This document shows positions 23,834 through 36,891 of a DNA stretch of 64,000 bases, piece after piece. The DNA comes from Trichoplax adhaerens (taxonomy: Eukaryota > Placozoa > Uniplacotomia > Trichoplacea > Trichoplacidae), in contig NW_002060948.1 of assembly GCF_000150275.1 (NCBI RefSeq), positions 4,250,395 to 4,314,394 of the forward strand, written 5' to 3'. The notes under the pieces are model-generated. The model worked only from the letters and a program-made list of their open reading frames with translations. It searched no databases and was not told where the DNA came from. Both the position numbers and the translations under genes were made by a program. Position 1 is the stretch's first letter. The number at the start of each line of letters is the position of its first letter.

Positions 23834-25893
23834 TTTTGTCGAAAACCGATTTGATATGATGAACGCTGAAGAGAAGAGACTTCAATGGTTAGTTAAATAA
23901 AATTAGTACCATGGATTAAATTTCAACCAGGGATCAAAACGATTGTAAAGATGACAAATAAAGTTTAATTATTGGTTGTATAGTATCCAATGTTTAAATC
24001 AAATTCGTAACATGAATTGATTTAAAGGTATTATAAACCGATCTATGTCGATTTAGGAAAATTTTTACGATAGTTACCAGTGCTTTAAGAACGTCAATAA
24101 GTTAATCAAGAATTAACCAAGAAATGACTGATATATGCGTTCAATCTTTGACACGAAAACAATGTAAAACTTGTTGAATGTAACGATGTTGATATGAAAT
24201 TTTGCATATCATTGGCTACTATTGAGTACCGGAATACTATTGTTCTTAGTGCGATGCTATTTCATAGTATCCAAGTCACGCGGCTGTGTTATCACTCAGG
24301 GTGGTTAAATCGCATTACGGGGCATTAATGCGTTTATGATTGACTCCAATTGCATATCAAATTTGGAAATAGCCCAACTATTATCTTGAAGACAATCAAA
24401 AAGTTGACGATTGTTCATGAGGCTATCCCTTGATTGTACTAAAACTAAAATGCTATTATTTGACATGGTAGTGAATGAGTCATTAATTGCCTTGTGCTTT
24501 ATGGTATAATATGCTAGAATTTAATATGAATAATGTTCAACTAATCGCTACAGATCTGCTCTTGATTTACAACGATGAAATACTTAATGGCTAAGAATGC
24601 GAGGATCACTTCTACCGCAGTTATCGATCTTCCTTTTATATATCATGTTTTTTTCATTATATGTACAATTGAATCACGATAGTATAAGGAACATAAATTC
24701 AATAAAGGTTGGATGTCTGTGACCTAGGTATATGAGTTTAGGTGTGCTTTGTAATTGGATTTATTAATTATTAATAGCAGGATGTATTAATGATCATGAG
24801 ATAAAGGATCTCTTGAAGGAATCTAATCGATAGCCAGTGGACACGTTTGATTTCGAGATTGTTATAATAATGGTATTTTAATTTCTAAAAATATTAATAG
24901 ATTGTTCAATTTTCAAGAAATGCATACTAAATTAAATCAGTCGGAATTGTAGTTCCGAATGATAGTGATGTAAATAGTAAGATGTTGAAAAAGCTGCAAA
25001 TAAATACAATACAAAGTATCCGTCAGTTTATGTGATGCAATACAACCTTCTATTCAATATTTGTAGAAAATGCTTTCGATAGAATTGCAAAGTATCTTTC
25101 TGATTAACTTTCGACTATGAACGTAAGTGTAATATGAATAATTTGGTACATCTACATTCGTATAACTTAATATTGTTGTTAAAGGTCGACGAAGAAATTT
25201 CAAGTGCAGTAGATTATATCCTGCTATTGGATATTAATTTAGTCAAACGTTGGCACCCAAGATTTCATTTTGAACTCCATTAAATATGTTCTCAGGGCCA
25301 TCAAGACAATTTAGATTAGTTTTAGTTATTCAAAGTGCTGTATATTGATTAATTCTAACATTCTCATTAATAAATGTTAAACATTAATAATTCAGATCTA
25401 ACTACACGAAAAGCAAAAAGTCCAACTTGGGTGGTGTAGATTAGCATATGTCAATATTATTGTTGATGATTACGGAGAAATGGAGAATGTCTTACAATAT
25501 TGCAAGTAAAGGTCAGAATAGCTTTATGTACGTAGAAAATATTCTAAATATCATAGTTACACCCTCTATTCTAGCCATTGTTGACAAACGACGAAACTTT
25601 GTTGACTGTTTTATAAAGTCAATACGTGATTGTCCTTGCAGATAACGTATATTCCTGTTGCTTGGAAACAACCATTCTAATTGTAATTTACATGAGACGA
25701 TTACCTATGGTCAGTTGTTTATAATTATAGTCGCTGTCATTACGAGAATATAATCTTATTCAATGTCTTCAACAAATCTGTAAGTGGTAGTCAATTAAAT
25801 TCATGTTTTAATTGGCGGGATAGCAAGATTCCCTGTAAACCGATAAGTAGTTATTGTTATCAGATAATACATTAGGATTTACGATCCTGTCAT
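23834..25893. other. Upstream of gene A, no gene seen
   Basis: Presumably holds the gene A promoter near the left end. No EGF exon, long frame or RNA gene is recognised. The 65-aa plus-strand frame at 25448-25645 has no domain or splice support. Confidence 0.45.
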
Positions 25894-26444
25894 TGTTACG
25901 GTGTTGCCTTGTCATTAGGATAGTTTACTAAGTACAGTAGTAGCTAGTATGGAGAATATCCATTTTTGTAGTACTAGGTAAGATAAGTAATGCCTTAACG
26001 TGGATGTTGTTTGTAATAGTTCATTACATACTTGATATTGATTGTTATTATGTGACAGATAGTACTAAGATGATTCAAGTTCTAGTTGATGATAGTTGAA
26101 TTAGACAACCTACGAGCTTAGATTAAGATTAAGTATAAGTAAGAGATTCAAAATATTTACTGATAGGAAAGCTATGTAAGGAACATCTCAGTTCGAGATG
26201 TTTCTCCTAGTAAGATATAACAATAATACTGTTGTTGTTTAGAAATTAGACGGTTCCTATATAAACGGAAACATTTTGAGTTCAGTGTTGGTAAAAAGTA
26301 GTAGATGTATCTTTGCTAATTTAAGTTTCATCTTTACAGTCTTTTGCTGAGTGTGTTTAACGTTAAGTAAAAGGGCGTTTAAGTCAGTAGCTACTCATAG
26401 ACTTTTACTGTACGTTACCTTGTCGCAGAGGTGAAATTGTGACA
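25894..26444 (+). mobile_element. Solo LTR, family 1, copy 1
   Basis: A 551-bp block that begins TGTTACGGTG and ends AAATTGTGACA, the TG...CA ends of an LTR. It recurs in reverse complement at 39576-40120 and is nearly identical by eye. The flanking five bases are GTCAT and GCCAT, a target-site duplication with one mismatch. No retroelement coding region is next to it, so it is a solo LTR. An 8-bp hairpin (AACATCTC/GAGATGTT) lies inside. Confidence 0.8.
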
Positions 26445-28894
26445 GCCATTTATTCAGTACCGTTGGCGACCGCCTGATGAGTTAGACAGTCTAAATTCAC
26501 CTTCCGTCTTCATTGTTATGTTATAAATGCCATAAGGATATTGTCCTTTTAGGTTCATAACAAAAGTTTTGAAATAGTTCAAAGCTGGATTGCCTTTAAA
26601 CTGCACTAATTTATAATTACGGTCATATCTTTATTTTTAATTTCTATGTAATGATATTTTCCTGATATGTAGACTGTATTGTGCCGGGTGATATGATGCA
26701 ATTGCTATGATAGGCAACATAATAGTGGCTATGGATAATTACTATTTGCTAATTAACTTAATACAAGTTTATTTTCCTTTATGTATACAAGGATTATCAG
26801 ATAGTTTCAGTTTTTTAATAGATTTAAGTAATTTATAATTAAAGTGAAATTAGCTAATGTTAATATAATATTGTATAGTTTAAGATTTATTCGTTAATTA
26901 TCTGTAAGACAGTGTAATATTGTATTCTAAGTTAATGATATATTTAGTAATGTCTACCGTAGGTGTTGTGTTCAACATGTGATAGATATTCTCGTTAGAA
27001 GCTTAAGTATTAAATATAGCTAGCTTAGTAACTGTAATCCTTTTGAAGAGGAGCGCTACAGTGCTCACACTAGAGCTTCACATGAAAGGTGTAAACTATC
27101 CTGTATGTGAGATGCTAATACTGAAGTGTGTAGTAAGTAAGGTGCTAAGACTGTAAACGCGGAAAAGTATATAAGCGAGTAGTTTAGTATAGTAAGATAG
27201 TTCTTTCTCGTTAGAGGTCCTCAGCTAATCGTTTACGTTCTATCTTCGTAAAGGAGGTTTTGTTCAATAAATCTTAATTTTCTAAAGTTTTGAAGATTCT
27301 TGACCTATCAACCTCACATTATCATTTTGCAAAATTGCGATAAAAATATCATACACGAACTTTGATTCGTTATAGAACTTTAAGATATTGCGTAAATTGC
27401 GTAAATTGGTTTTCTTGCAAAACAGATTATTATACGCCTTCATTTAAAATTATTCAACTTATATTTAAATCTACGATTTAAGCAGTTAGTTACAGGCTTA
27501 CTTTTAGCTCAATCCCACCTTGAAAGTTAAGTCGTAATGTGTATCAGAGCTAAAAATTACTATTGCACGATTTATCAATAACTACCATAGCACCTCTAAT
27601 TAAACTATCGCGGTAGTTCTACTCTGTACTAAATTACTTTTCACAATCTATTAATATCTCATAACCCTAAAGTAAGTAATGTACTACTGTAAAGTGGTAA
27701 CAATGCGTACCACAGTGGCGTAATCTACTAAATAATACTTGCACAATCTTATAATGTAATATGCAATTTGAAATACTTTCCCGCCATCCTACGACTATAA
27801 CGGCATTGCTATTTCAGCGGCTACACTACAAGTTGTCCTTGTTTTGAAATTTAATTTTGTTTAAATGTCAGTGAAATCTATCAATATACGTCTAGAGTTC
27901 GTTGATTAATTTGACTTTGTTAGATCAAAATGCTACGTTAGATTATCTTGTGGTTTTTTATAACATGATGATATTAAGCTATATCAACAGTTTTAATAAA
28001 TTAGTTGGCGCTCTAGATGTTGGGCTGATATAAAAATGTTAATCCTAAAGAGGTTTAGATGATGCATAATAGAGATGATTCCAAAATGTTGAATATTTTA
28101 TGCCAAAATTGACTTTCAAATCGACAGTGTATAAGAGTAATCTTTATGATGTTCATATTAATTATGAGTGGACTAATGACGATTTTCAGGTCATATTTGT
28201 CTTGAAACAGAACTTTCGATATCGCGAAAGAAATTTTCTGTGGCAATATTAGCCTGCACAGTTGTTGTAGTAAATCGACTCATGAATACCAAAGTATTAT
28301 TCCAATATTACTCAATTAAATATTGATTAATCTTAGTCTTTGCCTGCCCAGCAAACATTCACTTGAAATAATAGCAAATAACATTTTATGTCAGTCGTAT
28401 TTTACTGCATAATGCTGCTGTAGTATACCAGTAAATTAGTCTAAGATTACGATTGCTAGAATGCAATACTTAATTGGCAAAATATGATCGCGTTGAGGAA
28501 AAATCATTCTGTGACTGATTGTAAAAAACGATGAAATTACTGTTATAATTTACTTGATAATCTGATAGTAGCTAACTAGTTCTTGGTAGTGGTAAGTTGA
28601 ATCGAATATTCGTAATAAAGGCAAAGTTTACTAGAGAGTTTAGTTCTTGCTACAATATTTTTGAGAAGATATTTCATTATAGCTGCTCATAACAGGTTGA
28701 TATGTGCGTATATTAATATAGGATATTCTCGCGTACGAGTACTTATTATAAGGGTTTGTTGATTCGAGAAAAGTTGAGTTACCAGCCCTTTAGATTAGCA
28801 CATATGCAATAAAGGTTATATTATTCAAAGGCTTGTAAATGATTGATTGTAGTAAAGCTAAGAAGCGTAACTATCATTTTATGGCATAATTGTA
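26445..28894. other. Intergenic, possible LTR-like remnant at 26950-27320
   Basis: No coding exon. At 26950-27320 base composition is less AT-rich and the order is GC-richer stretch, then tatataagcg near 27170, then caataaatc near 27267, which resembles LTR promoter and poly(A) elements. No ends or target duplication were found, so this is only a hint. The rest looks like plain intergenic DNA. Confidence 0.3.
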
Positions 28895-31800
28895 TACCAA
28901 TTTCGCAGTGCGTTCCAGACCAATCACTAGGGCAGTTGCAGCGATATCCATTTTTTTCATTTGAACAGTTAGCATTTATATGTTGACATGGATTTGACTG
29001 GCATTCATGCGAATTTTGATATATAGAAAGCAAAATGGTATAATACTTAATTGTTTGTGGGATGATGAAAGATTATATCATGACCAGAGCAAGAACTACG
29101 CTTAAATACGTATTAATTAATATTTACCTTCAGTACAATTTTTATCCTATGTAGACAGATAAGCTGCTGCAGTTATATGAAAACGGACTAGTCCATAGGT
29201 ACAATGCTCCATTTTGGCACGAAGAATATTTTCAGCATGGATTTAAGTCTAATCGATTTAATCAATTATTAGGTTAATTTTTATAAATAAGATAGGCATA
29301 ATGAAATAATATAGATATGCTATATAAATGACTTATACTAGTAAAAGATTTTTTAAATAAAAAAGCTATAGAATGATGCTCAATCCAAAGCAGTAGTAAA
29401 AACCATATTTCAAGTATTATGATTTACTTATACATGCCAATTTCGCTGTGTATTCCAGACCAGTTAGGAGGGCGTTTACAACGATATCCATATATTTAAT
29501 CAATACAACTAGCTTTCATATGGCGACGCGGATTCGAATAATATTCATTCATATCTGTATGAAATTTTATGCATTTCAAGTTCACTTCTGTTTACTAAAA
29601 TCTATACTATCATTGACTCGCCACTAATTATAATTCTTAAATAACCCATAAGTGATGTTCTGTTATTGATTATTATTAATCTATGGAAATATTAGTTTAT
29701 TTTAAGAATTTATTAGTATTGCCCATTACATAAATTTATTAGTTATGTTTTCCTAGCTAAGTATTTTCCAGTATATCCTTCTAGACAAGGACAGCTGCAA
29801 CTGTTGTGTAAATAGTGGTAGCTACCATTATTTGTGCAAGAATGGGAAAGAAATTCATCAATTTCTTTTAAAAGTATAACTATATTTTTAGCTGAAATAA
29901 TTTACACAGCTTGATAAGAATCTGAAACTTTTAAGTCCTTTTGATAAGTTACTAAATGAAGTACGAGTTCTATAAGTTGATGGCATTCTTAAAGTTATTT
30001 GTAGTATTTTTTCGATTGACATTGATCTGCTAATAATTCTAGCACATAGATGAGGCATACCTTCGGTACAATTTTTTCGTATATATCCAGCAAAGCAGTT
30101 GCAGTAGTATGATAATGGGCCAGTCCATGAGCGTGATGCTTCTATTTTACAAGGGAAGGGCTTTCGGCATGGATTAATGTCTTATCGAATAAATGGATTA
30201 TGATATAATTTTTGTTTATTATATAAAGGTAATGTAAAATGTTACTTTTATGTTATAATATAAGATTTGCTCAAAAAAAGATTAAATTAGGCAAAAATGA
30301 AAAATACTATCCTATCTGAAGTACTTTTAAAAGTGATAATTAAAGTGTTGAGATTATGTATTAACCGATTTCGTAAAGTGTTCCAGACCTGTCCGGAGGG
30401 CAGCTACAGCGATATCCATTTATTTCGTCGGTACAGGTATCATTTACATGTTGAAAGGGATTGGATTGACATTTATTTATATCGAAGAGAAATTACATAT
30501 GTGATTTGTTACTGTTGAACTCTTAAATTGCAAACAGATAAATATTTTTCGGAAATAAAGACATACAGCTATTTTATCTACTATACTATAGCATAATTTA
30601 ACCAACAGAATTTCCTATCTATCAGTTGTAATTTATATGTTATCATCCGTTGTCTAACCTATTAGGCAACTTGTTCCAGTATAACCTGCTCAACAGGAGC
30701 AGTTATGTAACTGTTGAGTAATTCGTAACAGCTTTCATTATTCACGCACGGCTAGGGAAGACATTCGTTGATTTCTAAATTGAATAAATTATCAGCCCAA
30801 TTGCAAGTTACGAGTGTATTATAGCATAATTGTAAATTATAAAATTATGACCTAACAGGGTTATGAGTTAAATATCTTCAAAATAATTTTTGAATTTACT
30901 AAGTCATTTTGTTCATTTCTACGTAATAATATGTGTTTATTGTCATTGCAGTATACTAAGATGCCGTGGTGTGAGTATATTCGTGCTATTATACGCTAAT
31001 ATACTTTAATTTTCAGATAATGCATACCTTTGGTACAATTTTTTCCTGTATATCCACTTGAGCAATTGCAATTATATGACATTGGTCCAGTCCACAGGCA
31101 TGCTCCGTTTTGCCAAGGTGCATGAGTTCGGCAAAGATTCAAGTCTTATAATTTGAATTCGAATGAATTTAATTTAATTACGAGGTCAAATAAGCAAAGG
31201 CTATTAACGATTAGAATGCTTAGAATAGTTGATATAATTTGTTTTCGTCGTCACTATAAGCATAGTATGTTAGCTATATTATTAAATGATGTAAAACCAT
31301 TAAATAGTGTTTTAAAAAGCTGGGGAAGAAATTAAGACCAATTTTTCATACCAATATCGCAATGAGTTCCTGTCCAGTCAGAGGGGTAGTTAGATTGATA
31401 TCCATTTACCTGATCAATGCAGGTGGCTTTTTTATTCTGACATGGACTGGAGTAGCTCATTAATATTTGCGCATTAAATGTTTTTAAAATGCATTAATCT
31501 CTTTCACAATGTTACCGGAAAATAAATTTATTTTCTTTCAATTCCCGTTCTATGGTATTGATTATTACAGAATATTTGTAAAAATTTTTAATTACCAGTA
31601 CTGAACAGATACTGCAGTATATTAAAATTTAAGATAACTTTAAGTAATTAAGGCTGATGATTTAATTTAATTTAGTTTAATTTGCTGGTTTGGCAATTCG
31701 TTCCGTTATAGCCTGTTAAACATAAGCATTTGTAGCTGAGATGGAGATCAAGGCAGGTTCCATTAATAGCTCAAAGCTTGGGCAAACAGTCATCGATTTC

Positions 31801-34800
31801 TAAGGTTTGAAATCAGAAGGCATTATTTGTTGGTAAATGCCTGATATGCCTTTGGGTTGCGTTGCGTAGAACGAATTTTCATTCGAAGATCGAATTGCAG
31901 ACTTTATATTTTAGTTTTACCTTTTGTGCAGTTTATTCCTGTGTAGCCGGGTAGACAAGTACAGTTATTGGAATATGGCCCAGTCAAATGACATGTTAAT
32001 CCGTTTTGGCAAGGCACAATGGTGCGACAAAGATTTAAATCTGAGTTGTGAGATATACGTAAATTTCTGTTATGAAAATTTTAAATAGCAATTATAGGAA
32101 TTATGAGTACGTCTTTTTGCTACCTGCAATGACAAGTGGCTTAGATTGATACGTAGCTGATACATTAACTTCTGTGATTTAATTCATTAACTTATAACTT
32201 GTGAAACGAGATGCTTCCTTAAATTAACAGTGGGACTGGATACTTTTTATAAGTGAATTCATTCACAAATAATTTACAATTACTGTATAACTCGACTTTT
32301 CTAAAATTTTCTATCGTATACTGTACTAAAAGTAAAGCTAGGCACAAAATTTGTATTTATGGAGTAAAGGTGCTCATAAAGTATGATATCACATTAATAA
32401 CATTATATTCTCTCTTCTCTGTTGCAGCTTTAAATTTTAAGGAGACTATCATATATGAGGTTTAAGGTATTCTATGCTGCATATAATTATAAACCTAATA
32501 AGGTCTAGGTTGAATACTGTTCTTGTGGTGCAAGGAAAAGCTATTGCTTACCGATTTCACAATATGTTCTTGTCCATTCTGATGAACAATCGCAGCGGTA
32601 TCCATTCACTTGATTTACACATGTTGCGCTCAAATTGTGACCCGGATTTCAGTTACACTCATTGACGTCTATTAAAAATTTGATATTCATATTTAGCTAC
32701 ATAACTATAGATAAACCTACTTTGAAGAAGGCTGCTTCCTCTGATCTAAAGTGAATTGATATTGAAATAATCCTTTTTAACTGTAATTGTATTTTTTATA
32801 AGATTGCAAAGCTTTTTTCTACCAAAGAGTTATGTTAATTAGAACTAGTTAAAAAAGTTTTCTTATTATTAGATCAATTGCGCTTACATTACATTTTTTC
32901 CTCAAATAAAATGCAGAGAAATCTCAAGCACTAACTGCACCAATATTTAAAGATGTAACAATTCAGTATTCTGTTTACAATACCTTCTGGTGCAATTATT
33001 TCCTGTATAGCCAGCACTACAGCTAAAATTATACGTAAAATGGCCCGTCGATGTGCAATTAGCACTATATTGGCAGGGAGAACCGGTACGGCAAACATTT
33101 ATATCTGGCAATGTTGTGATAACATTAAAATAGCTAAGATGTATAATTTCATTTAGCCCGATGCTGCCATTTTGTCGAGAGTAGTTACACAGTTAAGATG
33201 AAAAATCTTTATCAGACGTATACTAATAAACTAATAAAGATCCGATATTATACATATTTAAATGCAATAGTAATTACACTTAGATCTTACGCTTCACATT
33301 TGTAAAGAAAATTGAATCGCTACAGTATTTCAGTTACTATTTCTATACCTTGTGTACAATCAGTCCCAGTGAAACAATTAATGCAGTTGCAAGTGTAATT
33401 AAAAGGACTTGTTGATGTATAGTTGAGGCCATTTTGACAAGGGAATTGGGTCCGAAAAAGGTTTGCATCTGGTATAATTATTATAATAAATTGGTAAAAG
33501 TATATACGTGATATACACTAGTATATGACCGCATATATCGTAATATATTTCATCTTTCACAAAGGCCAACACTTACAGTGAGCAAGGCTTCTATTAACTG
33601 TGGTTTACAGTATTAATTTAATTATAATCTAATAAGTATTGAAATGATGACTCTTTTTCTGTTTATATCTTTGACTTTAATAAATATAATAATCTCCGAA
33701 GGTTTACGTTAATGTTATTAGATATAGTATTTCAGTGGTCTCTTTGCAATACCTTGTGTACAATTAGTTCCCGCGTAATCTTTAGTACATTTAAATTCAT
33801 AAGTAAAAGGATCTGTCGATGTACAGTTACCCCTGTTTTGATATGGAGATTTAATACGGCAAAAATTTGTGTCTAATATTGATAAATAAGAATAAATTAA
33901 AGTGAAAATGATCATAAAAATATTGATTTCATCTAATACAGATGTGGCCGAGACTGATTTATTACTATTACTTTGCTTAGCACAAGAACGGTAAATGGAC
34001 CGTTTATAAGTACTTTATTAGTTCAATTTTAATTATCGAAACATAAAGTAATAATCTTGATATATTACTTATTTCGTAATGAGTCCCGCTCTATTCACTG
34101 GGACAACTACAATTGTAGTCATTTAATTGATCGATGCAAGCAGCATTGGGATGTTGGCATGGATTTGATTCACATTAATTAATACCTACAAACGGAATAA
34201 GTAAATAATATTAAAAGCAGAAGAATGTGAAATTTCAAATGACTCTACGTTTCGTGTTTATCGCTCAGTTGTGTTACATCATGAAGCCATATCAGTAAAA
34301 AGCTTGATATAATGAACGTTTGTAGATACAGTCATGTTCAGCTGATATTATAATAGCTCAAAAAAGTATACTTCCTCCCATTCTGTAAAGGTGCAAGGCT
34401 TATTGCTGATAGTAATATACTATTAAAAGTTCATTCTTTCTATCGTATGATTATCCTCGATATCTATAAATATTTGCTAAGATAGTCTAGTTTATTACAA
34501 TGTATGGTAATAAAAATAATTTACAAGCATATTTAGGCCTCTGATAGCACTTATTTATGATTAGCGATAACATTTTTGAATACATAGTAAAAGAATTAGC
34601 CCTTAAAGCTCGCAAATTTTCACACGTTAATGAATAGTTTCTTCCCGAGGCTAATCTTTTTTGAAAGCTGTTACTTGTATAATAATTAGCTATCAGGGAT
34701 ATTGATATCTAGGCATCTATTCGTCAAATTACATCACGGCAGTAGACTGCATATACAAGTTAAATATTATAACACAGTCCAGGTCTATATCTAGTTTTTA

Positions 34801-36891
34801 AGTAGCGATGATTTAATACACATTGATGAATAACCTTGCGAACAATTTTGACCAGAAAATCCCGCAGTACAGGCACATGAATAAACGCTCACACTAATGT
34901 ATGAGCATGTACTGCCATCTTGATAAGAAAAATAGCGGTAGCAGTTCCAATCTATTAAACAAATCATAATAATATAATTCAGAATAAGTTTCGGAAACAA
35001 CCTTAAATTAGTGCTGTAGTTAATTTAAGACTAATTTTCTTAATACATGAATTCAAGAGTCTTAAATGATTGCTAATTTAATTGGGCTATTAAAATGCCA
35101 ATAATAAATGAATATTGAACCTTAATAACTGCACATAATATACCAGTCCACTCTGAAGGGTATTTGCAGGTAAAACTATTAACTCTATCGATGTAACAGG
35201 AGTAAATATGTACGCATGAATTCGATGCACATTCATCAATATCTATTTATGAAAGAATACGAATTTACAGAATATAATTAGTGTGTTTTTAATAGGACTA
35301 ATGTTTGTAAGTAAATTTTTATTTCATTACTTCTAGTTTGTACACTTATCGTTAAGTCTAATGACCTTATCTTAGTAAATGTACTAGCATAACATTTAAG
35401 CACAATATTACGTTATACACTCCTATATATGTATAATATACTTTTATGGAGGAATTGATTGGATTTGAAATTTATTGCAGCTTATTCGTATAACATGATT
35501 ACTTTTGTTGCAGTTAATGTTTGCTATGTGGAATTGCATAACCAATTAAATTTATCTTCGAAGATCGAACTTAATCCGAAATTTAATATTAATAACTCTA
35601 TTACTTTGATTGCAAGTCGATCCTGTAAAACCGCTTTGGTAACTGCAGCCATACGTATTGATACCAGTAAATGAGCAGTTTCCTCCATTTAGACACGAGG
35701 TACTCGAACGACATAAATTTCCATCTATTCGATATTATTTCACTGACTTAATCATGGTGTACTGGTTTTGATTGTAAAAATTAAATTTAGATTTAGAAAT
35801 TAGGTTTTTGGCTTACCCACTTCACAATTGGTACCAATCTATTCAGAAGGGCAACTGCAAGAATACGAGTCAATATTGTTATGGCAAGTAGCATTTATAT
35901 GTTGACAGAGATTAGAGGCACATTCGTCAATATCTATTCAGAAACCGGAAGAAACTTGAATCAAAATTACGTAACAAATAATAGTTATGTCGGGTATAGT
36001 ACTGAAAACAACGGAAGAAATTGTATCTTTAATAAATGTTCAAATGGCTTTATTTGACATAAAATTTCTTTAGTAGTTATAAACCTTGTTGGCATTGGGT
36101 CCCATTAAAACCATTCTGACAGGTGCAGTTATAATTATCAGGGCCGGCACTATTACAAGTAGATCTATTTTTGTACGGATTGCTTTGACAAGGGGTGCCT
36201 GTGTTGGCTATCGAGTTAAAATGTACTAAAATTAAGAAATTATATTTTAGATACAAACTAATTGCTAATAATATACGCAGTTCTCTAATCATTATTGGCC
36301 ACTAGATGAAGTTGGCGAACTCCATCTTTTAGTCTAACAAGCTATGTTTACAATGAAAGTCAAACAAGAGTTTTCAAGATATAAATGTATTTTATTTCAA
36401 ATCTATGCTATAATTTAGCCCAGTCCAATTACTGGCACATTCTACCGAAACTACTATAGTAAATTGAGACTTATTATCTGCGATCGGTCTTGTTTCATTA
36501 ATAGTAATTGTCGATGCTGTTCCTGATGTGATATGAAAAAAGAAAGGATGAACTTAAAAAAATTATCTCATAAAATAATTCGCATTTCACTTGACTCATA
36601 TTTCTTTCGGCATAAGGCGGATTTAAAGACACTTTATAAGGATTAGTAATGTCGGTGCTAGTTTGATTTTGATTTCTTGTGAATATTAGCGTTTCAAATA
36701 CGTCCCAAACAGTCGTCATTAAGTAGCCATAATTACATGGTTGATTAATGTTTCCTACGTCTGAACACATGATAAAATAGTAGTTGCATAATGTTGAGGG
36801 ATCACATTTCCCATTATCCCAATTTCTTTCGTTACGGTTGTAGTATTCTTTGAAATCGTAACTGATGTCGCCATAGACATCGGCTTGGATA
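28895..36891 (-). pseudogene. Decayed copy of the gene A head (MNNL plus about 20 EGF exons)
   Basis: Exon 2 of the MNNL domain is still readable at 36596-36891 ([28 protein letters not shown]), but its acceptor is TTTAATG instead of CAG, and one base is gained at its donor. Exon 3 keeps only its second half (about 36419-36540). No signal-peptide exon is found. Downstream are about 20 EGF exon relics in the gene A class order, near 36083, 35818, 35610, 35120, 34830, 34075, 33750, 33350, 32985, 32545, 31920, 31690, 31345, 31030, 30660, 30370, 30060, 29755, 29430, 29135 and 28900. Many carry stops (TGG to TAG near 35848, in PSEWxG) or lost cysteines (CSY, NPY). Some single EGFs remain open, for example 28901-29010 (ECQSNPCQHINANC), but its acceptor AG is gone. 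Confidence 0.85.

Larger units (their letters stand above)
17974..23990. repeat. Segmental duplication, copy 1 (gene A head)
   Basis: Exons, introns and upstream DNA from about 17.97 to 23.99 kb recur at about 53.63 to 60.43 kb in the same orientation with few differences. The copies differ by the tandem cassette (only here), the 785-bp LTR (only in copy 2) and small indels. Similarity fades near 23990 on the right. Confidence 0.85.

Noticed and set aside
28055-28246. 63-codon minus-strand frame
   Set aside because: Low complexity, no cysteines, no splice sites; consistent with chance.
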